52,491 nt of DNA from Rickettsiales bacterium (GTDB lineage Bacteria; Pseudomonadota; Alphaproteobacteria; Rickettsiales; SXRF01). The stretch is from contig JAOAUZ010000007.1 of NCBI GenBank assembly GCA_025464625.1, positions 1-52,491 on the forward strand, given 5' to 3'. This document shows, one piece after another, positions 17,703 to 25,907 of this stretch. How positions within the stretch are numbered: position 1 is the first letter of the stretch; each line of letters starts with the position of its first letter. Below the pieces are notes generated by a model that ran no database searches, was not told the origin of the DNA, and was given only the letters and a program-made list of their open reading frames with translations. The position numbers and the translations under genes were made by a program.

Positions 17703-19827
17703 AAAGTCTTCTAAGAAGCCCCACAAAAAACCAACTAAAAAAGCTGGTAAGAAATCATCACGTTCATCACAAAAACATTCTGGGCAAAAATTTTCTGATA
17801 AGAAATTCGTTGTTGGTAGTGATAGGCTGCCTGAAATCTGCGTGCTGGTGGTAAGTACACAAAATGAAGATGGCGAGCTGCTGGCAACACCTCTGGAATG
17901 GAAATCACACAAAAACCCACCACATATTTCCGTGTTAGAATCAGGCAGAGGAAAAGCTGCTGCTATTGGCGATCGTATTTTAGTAAAACTCCGAACTATT
18001 CGCCCACATTTTTATCAGGCTTCGGTTATCAGAGTTTTAGAAAGCGAGCTATCACGCCCTGTTACTGGTGTTTTTATCCCAACGCTTGAAGGCGGAATAA
18101 TCGAACCAATTTCACGCAAGATGAAAGAAAGTTTTATGGTTTCTGCTGCCGATACTGGTGGCGCATTGCATGGTGAATTAGTAAGTGGAGAAACAATTAT
18201 CGGAATGCCTTCACTAGGCATGAGTTACGCTAAAATAACCGAACGCTTGGGCAGGGTTGATTCCCCGCGTGCTGCAAGTTTGATTGCCTCTGCTATTCAT
18301 TCTCTGCCCAGCGTTTTTTCTGCAGAAGCAATGGCGGAATCAGAGGCTGCCCCCCTTCCCATCCTCACCTCTGACCGTACTGACTTAAGCGATATACCAC
18401 TAGTTACCATTGATGGCGAAGATGCCCGCGATTTTGACGATGCGGTGTTTGCAGAAAAAGATGGTGATGGATTTCATATAATAGTCGCCATCGCTGAAGT
18501 GGCGTTTTATGTGCAGGAAGGCAGCGCACTAGATAAAACCGCATTTGAGCGTGGTAATTCAGTGTATTTCCCTGACCGCGTAATTCCAATGCTACCAGAG
18601 AGACTTTCCAATGGTTTATGCTCCCTTGTGCCTAATGAGGATAGATATTGCCTCGCCGTACATATATGGATTAATTCCACAGGCGAAATAAAAAAATATG
18701 AATTCGTGCGCGGAATTATGCGCTCCGTAGCTAGGTTGACTTATGAGCAAGTGGAAGTTGTTGCGTCACACGAGCAGCTAATCCAGAATCTGAACGCTGC
18801 CTATGCTGCCCTCGCTTATGAACGTGATAATCGTGGCGCGCTAGATTTGGATTTACCTGAATATAAAATTCATTTTGATGCTGCTGGAAATGTAGCAAAT
18901 ATTGCGCCGAAAACTCGCTTGGAAAGCCACCGCTTGATTGAGTGTTTTATGATTGCTGCCAATGTTGCTGCTGCCGATTTTTTACTAAAAAATAAAATGG
19001 CAGGAATATACCGCGTGCATGAAACACCATCCGAAGAAAAACTTGATGAACTACGCAGCCTGCTGCTTGCCTCTGATTACCGCCTGCAAAAAGGTGCGGT
19101 GACTGCCAAACATTTTAACCGCGTACTGAAAGCATCAAGCGAAGATCCGCGTCGCCCGATGATTCACACCGCCGTTTTGCGCGCGCAGATGCAAGCTTTT
19201 TATAGTGCAGAAAATCTCGGACATTTTGGTTTGGGATTACAGAAATATTGTCACTTCACCTCACCAATCCGCCGTTACAGCGATCTCATCGTGCATCGCT
19301 CTATAATTTCAATTCTAAACAAAAAGACAACTCATCAGTCGCAGGCTAAAAACCACCTGCCTGATATAGCACTGCATATCTCTGAAACCGAACGCAGAGC
19401 TATGCTTGCCGAGCGTGATGCTGCTGATAGATATAAAGTATCTTTTATGGCGAAGAAAATTGGTGAATTATTTGCAGGGATAATTAGCGGAATTAATGAA
19501 TATGGTCTATTCGTAAGCCTTAATGACACAGGTGTTACTGGTTTTGTTCCCGTACGCAATCTCGGTCGTGATTTTTTTGTGTTTGATAAGAAACATTCCT
19601 GTTTCAAAGGCAGAAGCAGCGGTGAGATATTTGCCCTTGGCGCAGCTATTGCGGTTCGTGTGCAGGAAGCAAATTCTATGACAGGTAGCTTAATTTTTGT
19701 TCCTGAATCTTCTTCAACCAATAATCTGCCTCCTCTAAAAAATAAACATCATCATGGAAAACCATCCAAAAAATATAAAGGTGGGACAGATAAAAAATTT
19801 ACTGGAAAACATCGCAAAAAACGCTAG
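17689..19827 (+). CDS. rnr: Ribonuclease R
   Basis: 712-residue 3'-5' exoribonuclease of the RNB family. The start at 17689 lies inside the toxin gene. Residues 1-38 are a Lys/Ser-rich extension; the usual winged-helix N-terminal region is not obvious. The RNB domain has the acidic cluster DGEDARDFDDAVF and HFTSPIRRYSDLIVHR; the C-terminal S1 domain starts near 590 (AGIISGINEYGLFVSLNDTGVTGFVP) and is followed by a basic tail ending KHRKKR. Shorter than the E. coli enzyme (813 aa) but with the catalytic parts complete. Translational overlap with the toxin suggests rnr may be co-expressed with the TA pair. Confidence 0.93.
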   Translation: MSSNKKSSKKPHKKPTKKAGKKSSRSSQKHSGQKFSDKKFVVGSDRLPEICVLVVSTQNEDGELLATPLEWKSHKNPPHISVLESGRGKAAAIGDRILVKLRTIRPHFYQASVIRVLESELSRPVTGVFIPTLEGGIIEPISRKMKESFMVSAADTGGALHGELVSGETIIGMPSLGMSYAKITERLGRVDSPRAASLIASAIHSLPSVFSAEAMAESEAAPLPILTSDRTDLSDIPLVTIDGEDARDFDDAVFAEKDGDGFHIIVAIAEVAFYVQEGSALDKTAFERGNSVYFPDRVIPMLPERLSNGLCSLVPNEDRYCLAVHIWINSTGEIKKYEFVRGIMRSVARLTYEQVEVVASHEQLIQNLNAAYAALAYERDNRGALDLDLPEYKIHFDAAGNVANIAPKTRLESHRLIECFMIAANVAAADFLLKNKMAGIYRVHETPSEEKLDELRSLLLASDYRLQKGAVTAKHFNRVLKASSEDPRRPMIHTAVLRAQMQAFYSAENLGHFGLGLQKYCHFTSPIRRYSDLIVHRSIISILNKKTTHQSQAKNHLPDIALHISETERRAMLAERDAADRYKVSFMAKKIGELFAGIISGINEYGLFVSLNDTGVTGFVPVRNLGRDFFVFDKKHSCFKGRSSGEIFALGAAIAVRVQEANSMTGSLIFVPESSSTNNLPPLKNKHHHGKPSKKYKGGTDKKFTGKHRKKR

Positions 19828-19837
19828 AAGGTTATTT

Positions 19838-20137
19838 ATGAACAAAGCACGCATTTACCAACCAGCCAAAAACGCCATGCAATCTGGCAAGGGCAAAGCT
19901 AATACATGGCTTCTGGAATTCACTCCAGAAACCCCTTATTTTGTCGAAGGCTTAATGGGCTGGAGTGGAATGGAAGATACAACTCGTGAGCTTTGCTTAC
20001 GTTTTCCTAGCAAGGAAGCTGCTATTTCCTATGCCACCAAAAAGAATATCGAGTTTGAGGTTTTAAGCCCAAATAAGAGCAAAGAACGGCGCAAGGCTTA
20101 TGCTGATAATTTTACCTTCAGCAAGGTAACAGGCTGA
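19838..20137 (+). CDS. NDUFS4-like complex I accessory subunit (ETC complex I subunit family)
   Basis: 99 residues. Family signature: ARIYQPAKNAMQSGKGKANTWLLEF...GWSGMEDTTRELCLRFPSKEAAISYATK, with the basic C-terminus KSKERRKAYADNFTFSK. The family is shared by alphaproteobacteria and mitochondria, and its members bind the peripheral arm of NADH dehydrogenase. The start at 19838 has a good AGAAGG site; the longer frame begins inside rnr. No other nuo gene is nearby. Confidence 0.9.
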   Translation: MNKARIYQPAKNAMQSGKGKANTWLLEFTPETPYFVEGLMGWSGMEDTTRELCLRFPSKEAAISYATKKNIEFEVLSPNKSKERRKAYADNFTFSKVTG

Positions 20138-20271
20138 AATTATATAAAAATTCATCTATTTAGCTTGTTATGTCAGCTTATATACTAGTTTTTTGATGAT
20201 TTTCTGTTACAATTCGGTAACATGTGTCTGATATATTATCATTGAATAACAAACATAATAACAGGTTGCCT

Positions 20272-20562
20272 ATGAAGCGTTTTACCGTTCCTTGCGATTT
20301 TAATGGTGTTAAACACCCCTTCCATGTTTATGTTGGAGAGCCACACTCGCAGCGTCACCCACTGCAGCATCAAGCGTGGTGGCTTTCGACAATTCGTGGC
20401 GGAACAATCCCACAAGAAGTTATGGATAGCTTTGAGCGTCTGCATAAAATTGCTCTGGAAAACAATGTTTCATTTGAAGATTTATGTGTATATGCGATGG
20501 GAACTGCCGCTGCTGAAGAAAATAACGGGCAGCAACAGCCACCAGCCGAGCAGGTACAATAA
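20272..20562 (+). CDS. DUF2610 domain protein
   Basis: 96 residues starting MKRFTVPCDFNGVKHPFHVYVGEP, followed by HPLQHQAWWLSTIRGGTIPQEVMDSFERLHKIALENNVSFEDLCVYA. This is the DUF2610 family, which I know mainly from Rickettsiales. Function unknown. The start at 20272 is preferred over 20224 because the family motif begins at once. A Gln/Pro-rich tail follows. The next gene starts 12 bases later, so they are probably co-transcribed. Confidence 0.85.
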   Translation: MKRFTVPCDFNGVKHPFHVYVGEPHSQRHPLQHQAWWLSTIRGGTIPQEVMDSFERLHKIALENNVSFEDLCVYAMGTAAAEENNGQQQPPAEQVQ

Positions 20563-20574
20563 TATCAATGATAT

Positions 20575-22059
20575 ATGGAAGACCTAATTACCAAACTACT
20601 TACCACCTCCTTCGCGCTATTAGATACTGCGCATAAACTTCAATCACCAGAATCGCTGCCTGTTCCCGCCACCAAAGATAATTCTGTGGATGTTGCCCGC
20701 AAAACGTTGCGCTGGCTGCGTAATCTACAAGATATTTCGCAGGATATGGAAAGCTGGATGTATATAGGCAGCTTTCCAGAGCAACAAACAAAAGCTGAGT
20801 ATCTACAAAATCTTATTTCCATTTACGCAGGACAGGTAAAAATAGCGCAGTTGAGCAATCCTGATTTACTAAACCATTTCACCATTGACCATGCCAATCA
20901 TGCTGTGGGCAGCATAGCCCTGTCAATATCACTCCACACGCTGGAAAACCTGCCTGATGACAGCTCTTCCATAGCTGAACTTGATAGTCACCTTGATGAC
21001 ATCCCGCCAGAATGGGATAGAAGACAAACCCAAAGCGTTGAACAGCTCATAGACGCGATTGAAAGCGGGCTTACGCATCTTGTAAATAAACCGCTGGGAG
21101 ATCGTTCACCTGTAGATCGCCTGATTGAAGTAAGCACCAACCTACAGGAAGCAGTGCGTCAGCTTTATTCCATTGATACTTTAGAAGACCCTGCCCGCGA
21201 AGAATCCATCGAGTTGGCACGAGAAATTCTCCGCAGGTTAAAAAATCTATCATTCAGCGATAAACCGATAGAAGAAGCTATTGATACTGGAAAACCAAAT
21301 GAAAAGCTGGCGTTTGCCAAGAGAATTTCCGAAATGGTGGATATGTATAAAAACCTATTGTTTGAAGCAATGCGCATCAACCCAAATATAGTTAATGATA
21401 TTCGTGTAAAAAATGCCAATGATGCTGCTGGCTGGTGTTCTAATGGCGTTGCATTAATGGCTGCCAAAGAAATTCCAACAAATTCAACTGCCATCAATCA
21501 AATTTCTGTTGATATAGAACAAATGATAAGTAGCGGGAAAAATACCACTGGTCTTGCCATAAATCACCTTATGCACAAAATGGAAGGCGGAGTTGAACAC
21601 GCCGCAGAACAAATCTCATCACATGAAAAACAAGAACAGAAAGAACATGCAGAAGCTGAAGCCGCTGCCCAAGCAGAAAAAATACGCCGTCGCCGTCGCC
21701 GTCGTCAACATCATCAGGGTTCTGGTGCTGGCAATGTTTCACAAAGGGCAAATACCGCAGCTCAACATGAAACAGTAAGAAATACTCTCCAGAGCGAGAA
21801 AGGCGGTGTCAGTGCGTTAAACAAAATGGACATTGCGGCTGTTCGCCAGGCTGGAAATTCATTACGCAGAAGCAACCGACAAGCAAATGAAATGGTATCC
21901 GCGAATACAAAGATAGATAAAAATACTGGTATGATAACCACAGTTGCTAATATCACTGCGAATACTAAAATCACACCAGATGATAAGGGCTTCGCCAATC
22001 GCGAACGCGATCCGTTAAACCCCAATAACCCACGCAATAACCGCCCGCGGATAGGATGA
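20575..22059 (+). CDS. Unrecognised protein with a duplicated helical module
   Basis: 494 residues, no family recognised. Two diverged copies of one module are visible. Copy 1 (about 1-145) contains SVDVARKTLRWLRNLQD and, later, NPDLLNHFTIDHANHAVGSIA. Copy 2 (about 178-320) contains SIELAREILRRLKNLSF and NPNIVNDIRVKNANDAAGWCS at matching positions. Both are predicted helical and lack membrane segments. A coiled Glu/Gln/Ala region (341-369), a run of seven arginines (371-377) and a polar, Asn-rich tail follow. The basic run could bind nucleic acid or membrane. It follows DUF2610 closely. Confidence 0.75.
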   Translation: MEDLITKLLTTSFALLDTAHKLQSPESLPVPATKDNSVDVARKTLRWLRNLQDISQDMESWMYIGSFPEQQTKAEYLQNLISIYAGQVKIAQLSNPDLLNHFTIDHANHAVGSIALSISLHTLENLPDDSSSIAELDSHLDDIPPEWDRRQTQSVEQLIDAIESGLTHLVNKPLGDRSPVDRLIEVSTNLQEAVRQLYSIDTLEDPAREESIELAREILRRLKNLSFSDKPIEEAIDTGKPNEKLAFAKRISEMVDMYKNLLFEAMRINPNIVNDIRVKNANDAAGWCSNGVALMAAKEIPTNSTAINQISVDIEQMISSGKNTTGLAINHLMHKMEGGVEHAAEQISSHEKQEQKEHAEAEAAAQAEKIRRRRRRRQHHQGSGAGNVSQRANTAAQHETVRNTLQSEKGGVSALNKMDIAAVRQAGNSLRRSNRQANEMVSANTKIDKNTGMITTVANITANTKITPDDKGFANRERDPLNPNNPRNNRPRIG

Positions 22060-22060
22060 T

Positions 22061-22142
22061 TTTGTTATTCCGAGCAAAACGAGGAATTTTTGTATTATTC
22101 TTGTTTACTATGAAAATATCTCTCGACAAACGCGAGATGACA
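22061..22142. repeat. Palindromic element between convergent genes
   Basis: Imperfect palindrome: TTGTTATTCCGAG... at 22062 pairs with ...GCGAGATGACAA ending at 22142, with inner CGAGG/CTCTCG pairing. It fills the whole gap between two convergent genes and may serve as a bidirectional terminator. Confidence 0.55.
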
Positions 22143-22143
22143 A

Positions 22144-23922
22144 CTAAAGCACCGCCTGCATCATTGATTTGCTACCAGCAACAATTGATTGCAGCAGCGA
22201 GGTAGTTTGTGGCAATATTTTCTGCATATAGAAACGGGCTGTAGAAATTTTAGCTTCATAAAATTCCTTATCCGTACCACTCGGTAATTTAGCTAGTGCA
22301 ATTTCTGCTTGGCGCGCCCAAACATAAGCAAGTGTCACAAGCGCAAACATTTTTTGATATTCCACCGCACCGCCTGCTGCATCATCAGGATTTTTTAGTC
22401 CTGCTCCCGCCAACCACATTGTTGCCTGTTGCAAATATTCCATATTTTTTGCAAGAGGTTTTATGAATTCTGCCATCGCAGCATTGTCTTTATTTTTTGC
22501 TATGAACGCATCTATCGGATGGAAGAATGAGCGCATATATTTACCCGCTGCCTGTGGCAATTTCCGCCCCACCAAATCAAGTGCCTGAATTCCGTTTGTG
22601 CCTTCGTAAATCATGGTTACGCGCACGTCACGCACATATTGTTCAACGCCATATTCCTTGATGAAACCATACCCACCAAACACCTGTACAGCGAGGTTTG
22701 CCGTATCAAATCCACCATCAGTCAAATATGATTTTACTACAGGAGTTAGTAACTGCACAAAATCATCGGCTTCTTCGCGAACACTCGCATCAGGATGACG
22801 ATGAGCAAGGTCAATTTTAAGAGCCATTTCCAACGCCAATGCACGCGCGCCTTCGGTAAATGCCCGCATGGTAAGCAACATCCTGCGCACATCAGGATGA
22901 ACAATAATAGGATCAGCAGGTTTAGTTGGCTCTTTTGCACCAGTAAGCGCACGGCTTTGCAAACGTTCCTTAGCATAAGCAAGCGCGTTTTGGTACGCCA
23001 CTTCACCAATACCAAGACCTTGCACGCCAACATAAAGCCGCGCAGCATTCATCATAGTGAACATCGCCTTCATGCCTTTATTCGGCTCGCCAACCAACCA
23101 ACCTTTTGCACCATCATATTGCATCTGGCAGGTTGGCGAAGCAGCAAGCCCCATTTTATGCTCAATCCCCGCACACATAAGCGCATTGCGTTCGCCCAAA
23201 CTTCCATCATCATTCACCATAATTTTCGGCACTATGAACAGGCTTATTCCTTTAGTACCAGAAGGCGCATTAGGAAGTCGCGCTAACACAAGATGGATAA
23301 TATTCTCCGTGAGTTCATGCTCACCAGAAGAAATAAAAATTTTGCTGCCCGAAATAGCATAGCTACCGTCGGGCATAGGTTCTGCCTTAGCTCGGATTAA
23401 CCCTAAATCAGTTCCTGCTTGCGGTTCGGTAAGGCACATTACCCCCGACCAATGACCAGAAACCATCTTCGGCAGAAATTTGTTTTTAAGCGCATCGCTG
23501 GCGTGAAGTTTTATCGCATTATACGCGCCATGACTTAATCCCGGTGTTAAACCAAATGATAAATTCGCTGAACACACCATCTCCATAAGCGGCATGTTAA
23601 GCACGTCTGGCAGCCCCTGCCCGCCATAAGCTGGGTCGCAGGTGAAAGACGGCCAGCCACTATCTACATAGAGCTTATAAGCTTCCTTAAACCCGTCAGG
23701 CATAATAACTTTGCCATTATCATAGCGAAGTCCCTCTTTGTCGCCCTTCTGATTCAGTGGAAATAACACCTCCTCCGCCATCTGCGCTGCTGCTTCAAGC
23801 ACAGGCGTCATAAGTTCTGCGCTGGCATCAGCGAAGCCATCTACATGTGAATATTGCGAGAGGTTCAAATATTCATGGAGCAAAAACTGAAAATCGCGGA
23901 CGTTGGCTTTGAATTGTGGCAT
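22144..23922 (-). CDS. Acyl-CoA dehydrogenase (DmdC/large type)
   Basis: 592-residue FAD-dependent acyl-CoA dehydrogenase that forms the alpha-beta double bond in fatty acyl or related CoA thioesters. Seen: ACAD N-terminal domain, middle domain with GVMCLTEPQAGTDLGLI and the ISGSKIFISSGEHE loop, and the C-terminal domain with FGGYGFIKEYGVEQYVRDVRVTMIYEGTNGIQALDLVGRKL, where the Glu of YEGTNGIQ is the catalytic base position of this subgroup. The extra C-terminal domain is present. The start is set at 23922 (MPQFKANVRDFQF) with GGAG upstream; the 21 residues before it come from a palindromic element. Confidence 0.93.
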   Translation of the reverse strand: MPQFKANVRDFQFLLHEYLNLSQYSHVDGFADASAELMTPVLEAAAQMAEEVLFPLNQKGDKEGLRYDNGKVIMPDGFKEAYKLYVDSGWPSFTCDPAYGGQGLPDVLNMPLMEMVCSANLSFGLTPGLSHGAYNAIKLHASDALKNKFLPKMVSGHWSGVMCLTEPQAGTDLGLIRAKAEPMPDGSYAISGSKIFISSGEHELTENIIHLVLARLPNAPSGTKGISLFIVPKIMVNDDGSLGERNALMCAGIEHKMGLAASPTCQMQYDGAKGWLVGEPNKGMKAMFTMMNAARLYVGVQGLGIGEVAYQNALAYAKERLQSRALTGAKEPTKPADPIIVHPDVRRMLLTMRAFTEGARALALEMALKIDLAHRHPDASVREEADDFVQLLTPVVKSYLTDGGFDTANLAVQVFGGYGFIKEYGVEQYVRDVRVTMIYEGTNGIQALDLVGRKLPQAAGKYMRSFFHPIDAFIAKNKDNAAMAEFIKPLAKNMEYLQQATMWLAGAGLKNPDDAAGGAVEYQKMFALVTLAYVWARQAEIALAKLPSGTDKEFYEAKISTARFYMQKILPQTTSLLQSIVAGSKSMMQAVL

Positions 23923-23941
23923 AAAAGCTCCGAGTTGTATT

Positions 23942-24031
23942 CCGTCATCCCGCACACTTGATGCGGGATCTAGGGCTACAACCACAGAATGAATTTGTAA
24001 CTCTAGATCCCCGCCTTCGCGGGGATGACAG
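23942..24031. repeat. GTCATCCCGC...GCGGGGATGAC palindromic element
   Basis: Outer arms GTCATCCCGC (about 23944) and GCGGGGATGAC (ending about 24030) enclose two local hairpins (CCCGC/GCGGG and CCCCGC/GCGGGG) and inner CTAG/CTAG ends. It is the type of mobile-looking palindrome common in alphaproteobacterial and rickettsial intergenic regions. It lies upstream of the acyl-CoA dehydrogenase. Confidence 0.8.
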
Positions 24032-24114
24032 GAAAAATTGCTATCCTCTCACCCTATCACAATTCTCTTAACAAACCATTAACTAGCGCAGATTTGCTGC
24101 GCTGCAACAGCAAC

Positions 24115-25116
24115 TTATTTGCTATTTTTTTTGTTATATTTTACAGAAGACCACCACGACAAAAGGGTGCATACCAGACCAATAAGCCCAGTTATCACCT
24201 CTGGAACATGATGCATAGAGCTGGCAAGCATAATAAATGCCAACGCACCAATCCCATAATGCGCGCCATGCTCCAGAAATACATATTCATCCAACGTACC
24301 TTTTTTAACCATAAAGGCTGTCATGGAACGTACAAATATTGCCCCTACTCCCAGCCCAAGCATAATAACAACAACATCTTTGCTGATAGCAAATGCACCG
24401 ATTACACCATCAAGAGAGAAAGACGCATCAAGCAATTGCAAATACATAAAACCAATAAAACCAGAAACTGCCACAGATTTATTAGCACCATGTCCATCAC
24501 TAGAAAACAATGACATAACACTGTTTATGGTAACGTAAAGCACTACACCAACCAACCCAGAAACAAGTGCCGATAATTTTGATTCGGCTGGTAATATCGA
24601 CTGCATAATAAGAAGCACGATAAGAGATAGAATAACCTCCAGCGACTGTAACCTGCCCGCTGCTGAAAGCCTGCGTTCTAAAAACCCAATCCAATGGATT
24701 TCTTTGCTTTCGTCAAAAATAAAATGGAGGAACACCATCAGCAAAAACATCCCGCCGAAAATCGAAATCTCAACATTCGATGCCAGCACATGTTTGCTAT
24801 ATTCATCAGGATCTTTGAAGGCAAGATGGCTAACATCAAACATTGAAAGCCCAGTTGCAAATGAAACCAACAACACAGGAAACACCAACCTCATCCCAAA
24901 CACTGCAATCAATATGCCCCACGTCATGAAACGTTTACGCCATTTCTCATCCATTCCCTTCAAAATGGTGGCATTCACCACTGCGTTATCAAATGATAGC
25001 GACACTTCCATTAAAATCAAAATTGCGGTTATAACAACACCTTCCGTCCCCGCCCACATATAGGCAAGCATCAAGCCGACAATCGTACAGATATTAGAAA
25101 AATGGAAATCGCGCAT
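24115..25116 (-). CDS. DUF475 (TerC-superfamily) membrane protein
   Basis: 333 residues with about nine hydrophobic helices. The motifs ILMEVSLSFDNAVVNATIL and LLDASFSLDGVIGAFAIS each carry an Asp in a membrane helix, the mark of TerC/DUF475 proteins implicated in metal ion export or resistance. The longest frame starts at a TTG; the ATG at 25116 is preferred, with GAGG about 12 bases upstream. Located alone, with an intergenic stretch on both sides. Substrate not deducible. Confidence 0.85.
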   Translation of the reverse strand: MRDFHFSNICTIVGLMLAYMWAGTEGVVITAILILMEVSLSFDNAVVNATILKGMDEKWRKRFMTWGILIAVFGMRLVFPVLLVSFATGLSMFDVSHLAFKDPDEYSKHVLASNVEISIFGGMFLLMVFLHFIFDESKEIHWIGFLERRLSAAGRLQSLEVILSLIVLLIMQSILPAESKLSALVSGLVGVVLYVTINSVMSLFSSDGHGANKSVAVSGFIGFMYLQLLDASFSLDGVIGAFAISKDVVVIMLGLGVGAIFVRSMTAFMVKKGTLDEYVFLEHGAHYGIGALAFIMLASSMHHVPEVITGLIGLVCTLLSWWSSVKYNKKNSK

Positions 25117-25223
25117 GTTCTGATAAAACCTCAAATAATAAATATTATATTATCTACTATCCGAGCAATCCGCATTTGTCTAGAGTTCTTGTCCAAAGAT
25201 AAATTCTCTTGTCAAAACTCAAC

Positions 25224-25679
25224 TTAAATTCCTGCCAGTTGCAATTCCATTGCTATTTTCTGTACTGTTTCAGGTGTCTTTACAGCATCTTTATTTGCTA
25301 TGGCAATATCCCTTAGTGCTTGGCGTTGCGTAGCGTTTAAGTGCAAACGGACATCCATTTCATGAAGGAAACGTGGAAGCGGTCCATTCCCAGTTACAAA
25401 TGATTCGTAATTATCTGGGTTATTGATTGCACCCATAGGATCAATCGCCGCAACATAATCATTCGTATTTACGAATTGGTGTTGGAGAAAATTTAATGTC
25501 TGATAAATATCATTTTTAGGGCTGCTACTGCCAGATTTTTTCGCGCCACTGTTATTATTAGTAAAAACAGACAATAAATCATCAAAACTGGTGGTGGAAT
25601 TTCCTGAATTATTGTTATAACTGTTACGGTTAACGCCATTGGAAAGTGTCGGCAGAAGAAAAGAAAGGTCATTTATCAT
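25224..25679 (-). CDS. Unrecognised Asn/Ser-rich protein
   Basis: 151 residues. The first 60 are low-complexity Asn/Ser/Gly, likely disordered. The C-terminal part (DIYQTLNFLQHQFVNTNDYVAAIDPMGAINNPDNYESF, then a helical LNATQRQALRDIAIANKDA) looks folded. The start at 25679 has GGGGGCG just upstream. No signal peptide. Function unknown. Confidence 0.6.
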   Translation of the reverse strand: MINDLSFLLPTLSNGVNRNSYNNNSGNSTTSFDDLLSVFTNNNSGAKKSGSSSPKNDIYQTLNFLQHQFVNTNDYVAAIDPMGAINNPDNYESFVTGNGPLPRFLHEMDVRLHLNATQRQALRDIAIANKDAVKTPETVQKIAMELQLAGI

Positions 25680-25757
25680 AATCGCCCCCATTGCATAGTT
25701 TATGCCATTAACAAGATATCTTAATGTTTATAGGCAATAACCGTGCCGAAAATATAT

Positions 25758-25907
25758 TTAGAGATTTTCGTCATCATCTTTTAATATACGGTGTGGCGCA
25801 CCGTCTAAATCCTCAAACTGTCCATTCTTTGTTGCCCAGAAGAAGGCAAGCAGACCTGCAAAGCTTAGAGCAATGGCGATAGGGATAAGGTAGAGCAATG
25901 CCGTCAT
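25758..25907 (-). CDS. ccoS: cbb3 oxidase maturation protein CcoS
   Basis: 49 residues: one N-terminal transmembrane helix (LLYLIPIAIALSFAGLLAFFW) followed by ATKNGQFEDLDGAPHRILKDDD, the CcoS/FixS signature. It is needed for insertion of cofactors into cbb3 oxidase. Its ATG overlaps the ccoI stop (ATGA). It is the last gene of the cco operon. Confidence 0.93.
   Translation of the reverse strand: MTALLYLIPIAIALSFAGLLAFFWATKNGQFEDLDGAPHRILKDDDENL

Noticed and set aside
22795..23286. 163-codon plus-strand ORF antisense to the acyl-CoA dehydrogenase
   Set aside because: It lies wholly within a well-supported gene on the other strand and shows no family features; a shadow ORF.
24025..24513. 162-codon plus-strand ORF antisense to the DUF475 gene
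   Set aside because: It overlaps strongly conserved membrane-protein coding sequence and has Lys/Asn/His-rich, non-protein-like composition.
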